From RGIG7213 sp045544195 (GTDB taxonomy: Bacteria > Bacillota > Clostridia > Oscillospirales > CAG-272): DNA of 64,000 bases. Where the stretch lies: contig JAZPYO010000062.1 in NCBI GenBank assembly GCA_045544195.1, positions 87,541 to 151,540 of the forward strand, in the 5' to 3' direction. The notes below the pieces were generated by a model, which was given only the letters and a program-made list of their open reading frames with translations, was not told where the DNA came from and did no database searches. The position numbers and the translations under genes were made by a program. Below are positions 34,026 through 43,135 of the stretch, piece after piece (positions within the stretch are counted from its first letter, which is position 1; the number at the start of each line of letters is the position of its first letter).

Positions 34026-34970
34026 TTACAGAACCAGGCCCGCATACTCGTCTGTACCAAGAACCAGGTTCATATTTTGTATTGCCGCGCCTGATGCACC
34101 CTTGCCGAGATTGCAGAACAAAGAAGTTATCTGCGGGCGTTCGTCGTTTCCGCTTACGATGATCTGCATACTGTCCTTTCCTGATAAGGCGTTGGCGTAT
34201 AAAAATCCGTCATAAGTACCCTTTTCGAAAAGCGGCTGTACGGTTATCAAGCCGGATGCTGCATAATATTCAGTAAAGTATGCGTGCAGCTCAGTAACTG
34301 ACACTTTTTTTGTCATAAGACTTTTGTGAAGCGGCACGGTAACTGCCATTCCGCTGTAAAAATCACCTACTATGGGATTGAAAACAGGCTCTGCATCAAG
34401 ACCGCATATGACCTTCATTTCAGGCAAATGCTTGTGATGAGCCGTCAATCCGTATTGAGCGGGGGATGAGTATTTGATATCTCTCTGTTCATCCTCATAA
34501 GAAGCGATCATGCCCTTACCGCCTCCGCTGTATCCAGTCAGCGAATGACAGCAAAGCGGATAGTCTGCACCTATGATGCCGCCCTTTATCAATGGATATA
34601 CTATCGAAACAAAGCCCGATGCATGACATCCGGGATTTGCTATCCGAGTGCCGCTTATTATTCTGCTTCTGAATTCCTCGCTTAACTCTGGAAATCCGTA
34701 AGCCCATCCGTCAGCGGTTCTGTGAGCCGTTGATGCATCTATTATGACCGTTTTCGGATTGGTGCAAAGACCGACTGCTTCCTTTGATGCCGCATCGGGC
34801 AAGCAAAGAAACGTTACGTCAGATGCATTTATTCTTTCGGCTCTTGCCGAGCTGTCCTTGCGAAGCTCCTCAGGAATGGTCAACAGGTTGATATCGTTCC
34901 TTTCGGCAAGACGGGATGCAATACGCAATCCCGTCGTACCTACTGAGCCGTCTATAAATATATTATACAT
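34026..34970 (-). CDS. argC: N-acetyl-gamma-glutamyl-phosphate reductase (short, type 2)
   Basis: This 314-residue reductase makes N-acetylglutamate semialdehyde using NADPH. It has the nucleotide-binding opening NIFIDGSVGTTGLRI and the catalytic Cys in IANPGCHASGF near residue 118. The length and the IDGSVGTTGL opening fit the shorter ArgC type 2 subfamily rather than the roughly 345-residue type. ATG 34970 lies one base after the argG stop, so translation is probably coupled. Confidence 0.92.
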   Translation of the reverse strand: MYNIFIDGSVGTTGLRIASRLAERNDINLLTIPEELRKDSSARAERINASDVTFLCLPDAASKEAVGLCTNPKTVIIDASTAHRTADGWAYGFPELSEEFRSRIISGTRIANPGCHASGFVSIVYPLIKGGIIGADYPLCCHSLTGYSGGGKGMIASYEDEQRDIKYSSPAQYGLTAHHKHLPEMKVICGLDAEPVFNPIVGDFYSGMAVTVPLHKSLMTKKVSVTELHAYFTEYYAASGLITVQPLFEKGTYDGFLYANALSGKDSMQIIVSGNDERPQITSLFCNLGKGASGAAIQNMNLVLGTDEYAGLVL

Positions 34971-34971
34971 C

Positions 34972-36198
34972 TTATTTGTTCTTCTTGTCAACCATTGCTT
35001 TAACTTTTAAGGGCAGACCGAACAGATTTATGAAGCCCTCAGCATCATACTGGTTGTATACCTCGTCTTCATCGAAAGTTGCGATGTCTTCATCGTACAG
35101 GGAGTATGGAGATGTTGTGCCTGCATTTATGATATTGCCCTTATACAGCTTCAGCTTTACGGAGCCTGTAACAGTCTTCTGAGTTTCCTCAACGAATGCA
35201 TCAAGAGCCTCTCTTAAGGGTGTGAACCACTGTCCGTAGTATACGAGCTCAGCATATTTAGCGGCGATAAGCTCCTTGTAGTGAGTTGTATCACGGTCAA
35301 GGCAAAGTGTTTCCAAAACCTTGTGAGCGCGATAGAGGATCGTTCCGCCGGGTGTTTCGTATACGCCTCTGCTCTTCATACCTACAAGACGGTTTTCGAC
35401 GATGTCTACAAGACCGATACCGTTGTCACCGCCGAGCTTGTTCAGCTTTTCAAGCATAGCAACGGGAGAAAGCTTTTCACCGTTGAGCGCAACGGGTGTA
35501 CCCTTTTCAAAGTCTATCGTTATGTATGTGGGAGTGTCGGGAGCCTGCTCAGGCGATATGCCCATTTCAAGAAATCCGGGCTTGTTGTACTGAGGCTCAT
35601 TTGCGGGATCCTCAAGGTCAAGACCCTCGTGTGACAAATGCCAGAGGTTCTTATCCTTTGAGTAGTTCGTTTCACGGTTGATCTTCAAGGGAACGTTGTG
35701 AGCTTCAGCGTAGTCTATCTCCTCGTCACGGGATTTGATATCCCATACACGCCAGGGAGCGATGATGTTCATTTCGGGAGCGAATGCCTTTATTGTAAGC
35801 TCGAAACGAACCTGGTCATTACCCTTACCTGTGCAGCCGTGGCAGATAGAGTCACAGCCCTCAGCCTTTGCAATTTCAACTATTCTCTTTGCGATGATGG
35901 GACGAGCAAACGATGTGCCGAGAAGGTATTCACCCTCATATACCGCGCCTGCCTTCATCGTGGGATAAATGTAATCGGTGATAAATTCTTCCTTGAGGTC
36001 TTCAATATACAGCTTTGACGCGCCTGTCTTTATAGCCTTTTCTTCAAGTCCGTCAAGCTCTGTTCCTTGTCCGACATCAGCGGATATAGCGATAACCTCG
36101 CAGCCGGGATATGTTTCCTTAAGCCACGGAATGATGATCGAGGTATCAAGACCGCCGGAATAAGCCAATGCAATTTTTTTGATTTCTTTCTTTGCCAT
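34972..36198 (-). CDS. argG: Argininosuccinate synthase
   Basis: This 408-residue enzyme condenses citrulline and aspartate with ATP. It has the PP-loop AYSGGLDTSI (12-21), SADVGQG near residue 39 and CHGCTGKGNDQVRFE near residues 118-132. It is the first gene of the operon behind a strong promoter, although the reaction is late in the pathway. argH, the next step, is absent from the window. The stop touches the argC start. Confidence 0.97.
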   Translation of the reverse strand: MAKKEIKKIALAYSGGLDTSIIIPWLKETYPGCEVIAISADVGQGTELDGLEEKAIKTGASKLYIEDLKEEFITDYIYPTMKAGAVYEGEYLLGTSFARPIIAKRIVEIAKAEGCDSICHGCTGKGNDQVRFELTIKAFAPEMNIIAPWRVWDIKSRDEEIDYAEAHNVPLKINRETNYSKDKNLWHLSHEGLDLEDPANEPQYNKPGFLEMGISPEQAPDTPTYITIDFEKGTPVALNGEKLSPVAMLEKLNKLGGDNGIGLVDIVENRLVGMKSRGVYETPGGTILYRAHKVLETLCLDRDTTHYKELIAAKYAELVYYGQWFTPLREALDAFVEETQKTVTGSVKLKLYKGNIINAGTTSPYSLYDEDIATFDEDEVYNQYDAEGFINLFGLPLKVKAMVDKKNK

Positions 36199-36256
36199 CT
36201 TTGTTTTCTCCTTTATGTTAGCAATAATTTTAAACTAAATTGGTTTTATTCATAGG

Positions 36257-36340
36257 TGATGAATAATTATACTGTTATTATACACACAAAATGCATAATG
36301 TCAATAGATTTTTGAATATTTTTTCTTTTTTATTCAACTT
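36257..36340 (-). promoter_or_regulatory. Sigma-A promoter of the arg operon with possible ArgR/AhrC half-boxes
   Basis: On the minus strand TTGACA (36299-36304), a 16-base spacer and TATAAT (36277-36282) lie about 80 bases before argG. Half-sites resembling the ARG box (TGAAT/ATTCA in AT-rich context) occur at 36260-36270, 36313-36317 and 36332-36336, flanking the promoter as an arginine repressor would require. The promoter is convincing; the operators are only suggestive in such AT-rich DNA. Confidence 0.6.
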
Positions 36341-36405
36341 TAATAAAAGAAATGCGTTTATGTTATTTAATAGGGCACAATGCACAAACAATATACATTA
36401 ATGTA

Positions 36406-37395
36406 TTATATATAAAGCATATCGAGCAAGGCTATGGCACACGATGATTCAACGCACGGAACAGCGCGAAGCACTACGCATGGGTCGTGTCTGCCGGGGA
36501 CGCTTATCTGAACCTGCTCGCAGGTTTGCATATCTACACTGCTTTGCGCTACTGATATTGAAGGTGTTGGCTTGAATGCAACAGTGAATACTATATCACC
36601 GCCTGTGCTTATTCCGCCGAGAATACCTCCGCAGTTGTTCGTTTCAGTCTGTATTTTTCCGTCCTTGAATATAAACGGATCGTTGTTTTCGCTGCCTGTC
36701 ATAGCGGCACCGTCAAAGCCTGAGCCGAACTGAATGCCCTTTACTGCAGGTATTCCGAACATTGCTGATGATATTTTGCTTTCGATTCCGTCCCACATAG
36801 GACCGCCTATACCACCCTTGAAGCCTTTGACTGTGCATTGAACTATTCCGCCAACACTGTCGCCCTTTGCCTTAGCCTGTAAAATGCGTTCCTTCATTGC
36901 GACCTCATCGCCCCACACGCCGCCTATCATTATCGGCTTTGCGGAAATCTCAACGCCGCTTTCGGCAAGGATCTGTATACATACGGCGCCCGCAAAGCAG
37001 AGCGGGGCAGTCATTCGTCCTGAAAACGCACCGCCTCCTGTCGGATCGTAATCCTTGCCGTATTTGAGGTAAGCTGTATAATCAGCGTGCCCGGGGCGCG
37101 GGGTGTACCGTATCGATGAATAATCGGTGCTTCTTTTGTTTTCATTTTTTATGTACGCTATTATGTCGTTGCCCGTTGTGATCCCATTTTCTATTCCTGA
37201 GGTTATAACAGGGAAGTCCTTTTCAAGACGGGGGGTAGAATAAGGGTCTTTTCCGGGGGCGCGGCGCGCCATAAATTGCAGTATTCTGTCAAAGCTTACT
37301 GCGTGACCTTTCGGGATACCCTTGAGTATTACATCCAATTGCTCGGAATGAGATGCGCCGAATATATCAACTGATACCTTTTCACCAAATCTCAT
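36406..37395 (-). CDS. aroC: Chorismate synthase
   Basis: This 329-residue FMN-dependent enzyme converts EPSP to chorismate. Family motifs include GASHSEQL near residue 14, RPGHADYTAYLKYG near residue 105 and GGGAFSGRMTA near residue 123; SGRHDP-type sequence (VPGRHDPC) lies near the C-terminus. It is somewhat shorter than most bacterial AroC (about 350-390), with the loss spread through internal loops. The start overlaps the end of aroA by 14 bp. It is the last gene of the mnmE-tyrA-aroBAC operon. Confidence 0.95.
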   Translation of the reverse strand: MRFGEKVSVDIFGASHSEQLDVILKGIPKGHAVSFDRILQFMARRAPGKDPYSTPRLEKDFPVITSGIENGITTGNDIIAYIKNENKRSTDYSSIRYTPRPGHADYTAYLKYGKDYDPTGGGAFSGRMTAPLCFAGAVCIQILAESGVEISAKPIMIGGVWGDEVAMKERILQAKAKGDSVGGIVQCTVKGFKGGIGGPMWDGIESKISSAMFGIPAVKGIQFGSGFDGAAMTGSENNDPFIFKDGKIQTETNNCGGILGGISTGGDIVFTVAFKPTPSISVAQSSVDMQTCEQVQISVPGRHDPCVVLRAVPCVESSCAIALLDMLYI

Positions 37396-38626
37396 TTATC
37401 TTTCCTCCAAGCCTTACATAATCCGACCAGAAATCACGGTATGATTTATTTACTGCTTCTGCGCCGTTGACTGTAACGGTGTCAGCGCAGTTGAGTGCGC
37501 ATATTGCAGCCGACATTGCTATTCTGTGATCGTTACACGAATCTACAGTGCCGCCGTTCAGCCTTTTCTTGCCGTGTATGATAAAGCCGTCATCGGTGAG
37601 CTGTATATCTGCACCGAGAGCAAAAAGCATATCATAAACGGTTTTTAATCTGTCACTTTCCTTTATACGCAGTCTTTCTGCGCCTGTTATGATGCTCGTG
37701 CCGTTTGCCGTTGCGGCGGCTACTGCGAGTGGCGGTACGATGTCAGGGGTGTTTTGAGCGTTGAAGGCGAAGCCCTTCAAGCGTTTGAAGCTCGGTATCA
37801 GAGTGTTGCCCTCATATCTGAATTCTGCACCTGCAGAGCGTAATATTTCGAGTGTTGCGCTGTCGCCCTGGAAAGAATTGCTTTGCAGTCCCTCAACGGA
37901 TATTCCTGCGCACAGCCAGAATGCTGCGTTTGACCAATCGCCCTCTATTTCGTATCTGCCGGGAGAGACGTACCTGCCCTTTTCTACTGTATATATGCCG
38001 TTTTCCTCGTGAACATTGATCCCGAAATCACGCATGACCTTTACAGTCAGGTCAACGTATGGCTTTGACTGAAGGTCTCCGTTTATATGTATTCTGCATA
38101 TCTCATTTGTAAGCGGAGATGCGAGAAGGACCCCTGTTATATATTGAGAGCTTACATTTCCGTCAAAGAAGAAATCGCCGCCCGACAGCCTTCCGCTTGT
38201 GTTAAGAGGTAATCTGTCATTGTCAAATCTGCCGTTATGCTCCCGCAATTGTGATAAAAGCTCGCCTATCGGTCTGTCCGGCAATCTGCCGTATCCGCTT
38301 ACTGTTGCCTCTGCTCCCATAGCGGAGATCACAGGCAGCATAAAACGGAGCGTAGATCCGCTTTCGCGGCAACATATCTCACTGTTGCTTTTAAATTTTT
38401 TTGACGGCTTAACAACAATACATCCGTCCTGTGTAATGTCTGCTCCGAGAGCGGAAAGCACGCTGACAGTTGCGTCGATATCCTCTCCGCACGATGAAAT
38501 ATCTATTACTGTGCTGTCGCCGTCATCACATAACGCAGCACATATCAATGCTCTGTGCGCATGTGATTTTGACGGCAACGCTCTTATACATCCGCTTAAT
38601 TTTTTTGGTGTTATTATTGCTTTCAT
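37382..38626 (-). CDS. aroA: 3-phosphoshikimate 1-carboxyvinyltransferase (EPSP synthase)
   Basis: This 414-residue enzyme joins shikimate 3-phosphate and PEP. It has PSKSHAHRALICAAL near residues 18-32, ESGSTLRFMLPV near residue 88, the catalytic region NTPDIVPPLAVAAA, and ERLRIKESDRL near residue 330. It lies between aroB (7 bp upstream) and aroC (overlapping). Confidence 0.95.
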   Translation of the reverse strand: MKAIITPKKLSGCIRALPSKSHAHRALICAALCDDGDSTVIDISSCGEDIDATVSVLSALGADITQDGCIVVKPSKKFKSNSEICCRESGSTLRFMLPVISAMGAEATVSGYGRLPDRPIGELLSQLREHNGRFDNDRLPLNTSGRLSGGDFFFDGNVSSQYITGVLLASPLTNEICRIHINGDLQSKPYVDLTVKVMRDFGINVHEENGIYTVEKGRYVSPGRYEIEGDWSNAAFWLCAGISVEGLQSNSFQGDSATLEILRSAGAEFRYEGNTLIPSFKRLKGFAFNAQNTPDIVPPLAVAAATANGTSIITGAERLRIKESDRLKTVYDMLFALGADIQLTDDGFIIHGKKRLNGGTVDSCNDHRIAMSAAICALNCADTVTVNGAEAVNKSYRDFWSDYVRLGGKINEIW

Positions 38627-38633
38627 TGTGATC

Positions 38634-39638
38634 TTACGGCGATATGAAATCTGCCATATCCTTTTTATCTATTTCGTGCAAAAAGCAATTTCCCATATCC
38701 TTTATCAGAACTAGATTTATTTTATCACCCTTTGCTTTTTTGTCACGCATGGCGACCGATGTTATATCGGAATATGAAAAATCCGTATCGGTCGGCAGAC
38801 CGTTTGCTTCTAATGCTTTTATTATTTCTTCTGCTGTTTTTGCAGAGCAGAAGCCGTGCTTCGAACATGCTCTTGCTATAATTCCCATACCTGATGCAAC
38901 GGCATATCCGTGCGGTACGGTATACTGCGAAAGAGCCTCTATTCCGTGTGCAACAGTGTGACCTAAATTGAGAAGCTGGCGTCTGCCTGTGTCGAACTCG
39001 TCCTCGTTGACTATTTCCGCCTTTACCGCAACGCAGTCTCTGACAACATCAATAATATCCCTGTCAAGATCGACATTTGCCAAAACTGCGTATTTAATTA
39101 CCTCCGCCATACCTGATGCGTACATTTCCCAAGGCAATGTGTCGAGTGATGAAACGTCGCATATTACACGCATAGGCTGGTGGAACGATCCTGCGAGATT
39201 TTTTCCCGCTTTAAGATCTACTGCGCACTTTCCTCCGACGCTGCTGTCGACCATAGCAAGTAATGTCGTCGGTACTTGTACATATTTTATGCCACGCATA
39301 TATACTGACGCGGCAAAACCTGTTATGTCTCCGACAACACCGCCGCCTAAGGCTACAAGAATGTCGCTTCTTGTAAAATTGTTATCTGCCAAAAACTCTA
39401 AAATATCAGATAAAACGTTTATATTCTTTGATTCCTCACCGTGAGGGAAAACGAATTTATATGCATTGCTTAAGCCGAGCCTTTCGTAATACAGTCTATC
39501 AACTGTGTCATCGGTTATAACGGCTATCTTTTTTCCTGCAAAAATATCAGAGCATAATTCCTTTATATCGGACATTATTCCGTTTCCGATCAGCACCAAA
39601 TAGGAACGCGATGCCTGTACCTTAACTTCTTTCATCAT
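38634..39638 (-). CDS. aroB: 3-dehydroquinate synthase
   Basis: This 334-residue NAD- and metal-dependent enzyme cyclises DAHP to 3-dehydroquinate. It has ALGGGVVGDITGFAASVYMRGI (near 96-117), VPTTLLAMVDSSVGGKCAVD, and the zinc-ligand region LLNLGHTVAHGIE. Two adjacent ATG codons could start it (39638 or 39635), with AAGGAATC upstream. It follows tyrA by 11 bp. Confidence 0.95.
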   Translation of the reverse strand: MMKEVKVQASRSYLVLIGNGIMSDIKELCSDIFAGKKIAVITDDTVDRLYYERLGLSNAYKFVFPHGEESKNINVLSDILEFLADNNFTRSDILVALGGGVVGDITGFAASVYMRGIKYVQVPTTLLAMVDSSVGGKCAVDLKAGKNLAGSFHQPMRVICDVSSLDTLPWEMYASGMAEVIKYAVLANVDLDRDIIDVVRDCVAVKAEIVNEDEFDTGRRQLLNLGHTVAHGIEALSQYTVPHGYAVASGMGIIARACSKHGFCSAKTAEEIIKALEANGLPTDTDFSYSDITSVAMRDKKAKGDKINLVLIKDMGNCFLHEIDKKDMADFISP

Positions 39639-39649
39639 TTGTGATTCCT

Positions 39650-40504
39650 TTATTTTGTTCTTCTGTCTGCTGACAGCTTATCTGCGGAGAGCTTTTTTGC
39701 AACTCCATCGGAAAGAAGCGCCTCGAGCTTCTGGCGGTCGCCTTCCTTGATCGCATCGCTGTATTTCTGAAGCTCCTGCACGATACCGTCTATCTCACGG
39801 CAGAGATATTCTTTATTTTCCATAAACAGCTCGCTCCACATTACAGGATTAAGACGCGCAACTCTCGTCAGATCCTTGTAGCTGCCTGCTGAAAAGCCCT
39901 TGTGATCCTGTGCTGCGGGGCTTTTGATATATGCATTTGAAACAACGTGTGCAAGCTGCGATGTGAATGCTATCTGACTGTCGTGAAAATCGGGAGTGCA
40001 GAAGACAACGTTTCCAAAGCCGAGTGAAAGGAAGAACTGCTTAGTTTCTTCTGTTACCTGCAATGATGTATTTCCCGGGCAAAGTATCATAGATGCACCT
40101 TTAAAAAGCGTCGATTTGCTGTGAGAAAAGCCCGAATACTGAGTTCCTGCCATAGGGTGACCGCCGATAAAATCAAAGCCGTATTCGGCGGAAAGCGAAA
40201 ACATTTTGTCGCAAACGTATTTTTTAACGCCGCACGTGTCTACCACAACTGCCCCCTTTTTTATCAGAGCGGCGTTTTTGCTTATATATTCAACCGTCGA
40301 ATCGGGATAAAGGCTTACGATGATCATATCGCATTCCGAAACAGTCTTGTCATCGAGTCGTCCGTCAACGGCAGATGTCATTTTCGCCGCCAGAAAAGAG
40401 CTTTCATTTATATCGTATCCGTAAACGGTGATATCACCCTTTTCCTTTATCGCCTTGGCAAACGAGCCGCCGATGAGACCTAAGCCAACTATTCCAACCT
40501 TCAT
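39650..40504 (-). CDS. tyrA: Prephenate dehydrogenase
   Basis: This 284-residue NAD(P)-dependent dehydrogenase makes 4-hydroxyphenylpyruvate for tyrosine. The Rossmann opening is VGIVGLGLIGGSFAKAI (2-18), followed by DTCGVK and the conserved GGHPMAGTQYSGF (catalytic His region, near 116-128). There is no C-terminal ACT domain, so feedback by tyrosine through such a domain is not expected. CAGGAGA precedes ATG 40504. Confidence 0.93.
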   Translation of the reverse strand: MKVGIVGLGLIGGSFAKAIKEKGDITVYGYDINESSFLAAKMTSAVDGRLDDKTVSECDMIIVSLYPDSTVEYISKNAALIKKGAVVVDTCGVKKYVCDKMFSLSAEYGFDFIGGHPMAGTQYSGFSHSKSTLFKGASMILCPGNTSLQVTEETKQFFLSLGFGNVVFCTPDFHDSQIAFTSQLAHVVSNAYIKSPAAQDHKGFSAGSYKDLTRVARLNPVMWSELFMENKEYLCREIDGIVQELQKYSDAIKEGDRQKLEALLSDGVAKKLSADKLSADRRTK

Positions 40505-40530
40505 AATTATCTCCTGTTTCTATCCGATGC

Positions 40531-41907
40531 TTATTTTCCGACACAGAATTTGCTGAATATCTCGTTTACTATGCTGTCGGTCATTTCTCTGCCGTCGAGT
40601 CTTGATACGGCAGACAGAGCCTGTTCTATATCCAATGCCGCAACATCCTGCGTCATTCCGTCCTTTAAAGTGTTTATCGCGCTTTCAATGCTTTCAGCAC
40701 AAAGACGTATTTCGGAATACTGTCTTGCGTTACTGATATACGCCTTAGAATAGTCTATCCGACCGTCTGTAAAGAGCATACTCACCAATTCCTCGAGCTT
40801 TTCTTTTCCAAAGCCGTTTTTGGTACACATTTCGACCGTGTATTCAAATGATGAGGTAATAGCGCTTGTGTCGAAATCCAAGCAGCGTATGTCCGATTTG
40901 TTTATCAGAGCAATTCTGATACCGTTACACTCAGATACCGTTTTTATGATCTCCTCATCCTGATCGGACAGAGGGCGGCTTGAATCGAATACCGCGAGTA
41001 TAAGCTCCGCCTTTTTTATTTCAGAATAGGCACGCTGTACACCTATGCCCTCTACTGCATCGTCAGTTTTTCGTATTCCTGCCGTATCGGAAAGACGCAG
41101 AACAACATCGGCGCATATCGCCTGAGATGTTATAACGTCACGTGTTGTGCCTTCAATATCGGTAACTATTGCAGTATCCTCGCCTGTAAGCATATTCAAA
41201 AGCGAGGATTTGCCGGCATTCGGCTTGCCGCATATAACTGTGATTATTCCTTCCTTTACGGCCTTTCCTGCCTTGTATGAGTGTTCAAGTGCCTTTACGT
41301 CCGAAAGAATATCATAAAGCTCGGATAGCATCTGCTCGGGTGTGACGTCTGTCAGGTCTTCATCCGGATAGTCGATATATGCGTAGCTGCTGGACAAAAG
41401 CGCAAACAGTCGGTCTGTCAGCTTCTGCGCCTCATTCGAAAGAGCACCTCTTCCCGATGCGCCTGCTATTTTAAGCGCTGAAGGTGTTTTTGCGTCTATT
41501 ATATCCATAATCGCCTCTGCCTCTGACAGACGCAATTTACCGTTTACATATGCTCGCTTCGTAAACTCGCCCGCTTCGGCGGGATACGCGCCGTTTTCGA
41601 TCAGTGAATCAAGTACAGTCTTTGTGACGAGTATTCCGCCGTGGCACGTTATTTCCACGCAGTTTTCACCTGTATAGGAGTTAGGAGACTTAAAGCATAT
41701 TGCCATTCCGTCATCAACCGTTTCGTTCTGAAACCGTATGTCGCCGTAATACGCCTTGCCGTAAGTGCATTCGGACAGCAGCTTTTTACATTTCGGAAAA
41801 AAGACCTTGTCAGCAATAGCAAAGCTATCCTCTCCGGACAATCTGATAAGAGAAATAGCACCTCTGCCATAAGGTGTGGAAATTGCCGCTATAGTTTTGC
41901 CTTGCAC
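40531..41907 (-). CDS. mnmE: tRNA modification GTPase MnmE
   Basis: This 458-residue protein has an N-terminal formyl-THF-binding domain (TIAAISTPYGRGAI), a helical domain, an inserted G domain (G1 GKPNAGKS 227-234, DTAGIR, NKSD) and the C-terminal FCVGK containing the essential cysteine. With MnmG it installs the cmnm5 or related group on wobble U34. The start is GTG 41907 with GGAGGAG at about 7 bases. It leads an operon of aromatic amino acid genes, an unusual partnership. Confidence 0.96.
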   Translation of the reverse strand: MQGKTIAAISTPYGRGAISLIRLSGEDSFAIADKVFFPKCKKLLSECTYGKAYYGDIRFQNETVDDGMAICFKSPNSYTGENCVEITCHGGILVTKTVLDSLIENGAYPAEAGEFTKRAYVNGKLRLSEAEAIMDIIDAKTPSALKIAGASGRGALSNEAQKLTDRLFALLSSSYAYIDYPDEDLTDVTPEQMLSELYDILSDVKALEHSYKAGKAVKEGIITVICGKPNAGKSSLLNMLTGEDTAIVTDIEGTTRDVITSQAICADVVLRLSDTAGIRKTDDAVEGIGVQRAYSEIKKAELILAVFDSSRPLSDQDEEIIKTVSECNGIRIALINKSDIRCLDFDTSAITSSFEYTVEMCTKNGFGKEKLEELVSMLFTDGRIDYSKAYISNARQYSEIRLCAESIESAINTLKDGMTQDVAALDIEQALSAVSRLDGREMTDSIVNEIFSKFCVGK

Positions 41908-41939
41908 TTGATCTCCTCCGTTACTTTAAAAATCACACA

Positions 41940-41968
41940 ATTATATCACAAAAAAATGACATTGTAAA
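41940..41968 (-). promoter_or_regulatory. Sigma-A promoter of the mnmE-tyrA-aroBAC operon
   Basis: On the minus strand TTTACA (41963-41968), a 17-base spacer and TATAAT (41940-41945). It is divergent from the promoter of the GH3 gene. Confidence 0.75.
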
Positions 41969-41978
41969 TAAAAAAATA

Positions 41979-42007
41979 TTGATTTTATAAAATTAATGTG
42001 CTATAAT
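41979..42007 (+). promoter_or_regulatory. Sigma-A promoter (extended -10) of the GH3 operon
   Basis: TTGATT (41979-41984), a 17-base spacer and TATAAT (42002-42007) preceded by TG. The two divergent -35 boxes are only 10 bases apart. Confidence 0.8.
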
Positions 42008-42047
42008 TTATTAAAATATAACTCTGAAATGTGAAATGGGAGAAAAA

Positions 42048-43073
42048 ATGACACTTTCTGATGCTGAAAAGAGAATTAACGATATAATTTCATCTATGAC
42101 CGATGAAGAAAAGGTCGGTCAGCTTTTTCTGGCTCATTGTCCTACAGGTCAGGCTGCTGTTGAAAAAATAAAGCAGTATCACCTTGGCGGCTTCGTTATG
42201 TTTGCAAGAGATTTTGAAACCTTCTCGCCTGACGAAGTTAAAAGCATGATATCTTCTTATCAGGAAAATTCCAAAATACCTATGGTAATTTCCGCAGACG
42301 AGGAGGGCGGCTCGGTTTTACGGGTCAGCAAGTTCCCCCAATTTGGTGAACAGCCGTTCAAATCCCCCCGTGACCTGTATGAAACAGAGGGCTGGCAGGG
42401 TGTTCACGATGAGACCGTGCGCAAGTGCAAGCTGCTTCTTTCGCTTGGTGTTAATATGAATCTTGCTCCCGTGTGCGATTTTACGGTGAATGAGGAAGCA
42501 TATATACGCAAGCGTGTTTTCGGTGTATCCGCGGAGGAAACATCTAAATTTATACAGATCGTGACGGGCGTAATGAAGGAATACAAGCTCGGCTCATCGC
42601 TTAAGCATTTTCCCGGATACGGAGGAAATTCCGATACTCATAAGGGTATGTCTTATGACAGCCGCACGCTTGAGGAGTTTGAAAGCCAGGATATTCTGCC
42701 GTTTATAGCAGGTATAAAGGCAGGCGCTGATTCCGTTATGGTATCGCACAATATCGTCGGCTGCTTTGATAAGGATTATCCGTCATCGCTTTCCTACCCG
42801 ATACACGATTATCTGCGTAATAAGCTCGGATATGACGGAGTTATCGTTACAGATTCTCTGACTATGAGTGCTATAAGAGAATTTACAGAGGGCAAGGATC
42901 CATGTGTGCGTGCATTGCTGTGCGGTAACGATATGATAATAACATCAAAATATGAGGAAGGATATAATTGTGTGTTGCAGGCAGTGAAGGACGGCACTGT
43001 GTCAAAGCAGGTGCTTGACAGCGCTGTAAGACGCATACTTAAGATGAAATTCGATCTTGACATCATAAAATAA
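42048..43073 (+). CDS. GH3-family beta-N-acetylhexosaminidase, NagZ-like
   Basis: This 341-residue glycoside hydrolase has KHFPGYGGNSDTH near residues 186-198, whose D-x-H dyad is the NagZ-type acid/base, and the nucleophile Asp in IVTDSLTM near residue 266. With no signal peptide it should act in the cytosol on GlcNAc-containing muropeptides or glycans. The start is ATG 42048 with GGGAG upstream; the GTG/ATG further upstream is less likely. nagA, encoded elsewhere in this window, could process released GlcNAc after phosphorylation. Confidence 0.88.
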   Translation: MTLSDAEKRINDIISSMTDEEKVGQLFLAHCPTGQAAVEKIKQYHLGGFVMFARDFETFSPDEVKSMISSYQENSKIPMVISADEEGGSVLRVSKFPQFGEQPFKSPRDLYETEGWQGVHDETVRKCKLLLSLGVNMNLAPVCDFTVNEEAYIRKRVFGVSAEETSKFIQIVTGVMKEYKLGSSLKHFPGYGGNSDTHKGMSYDSRTLEEFESQDILPFIAGIKAGADSVMVSHNIVGCFDKDYPSSLSYPIHDYLRNKLGYDGVIVTDSLTMSAIREFTEGKDPCVRALLCGNDMIITSKYEEGYNCVLQAVKDGTVSKQVLDSAVRRILKMKFDLDIIK

Positions 43074-43135
43074 AGCGATTTTTCAAGCGGTCATTTTTAC
43101 ATTTGGAAGAAAACAAGGAAAAGGATCATCCCAAA

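Noticed and set aside
36394..36405. AT palindrome TACATTAATGTA just after the aroC stop
   Set aside because: The stem is all AT except two pairs and has no following T run, so it is neither a convincing terminator nor a known operator.
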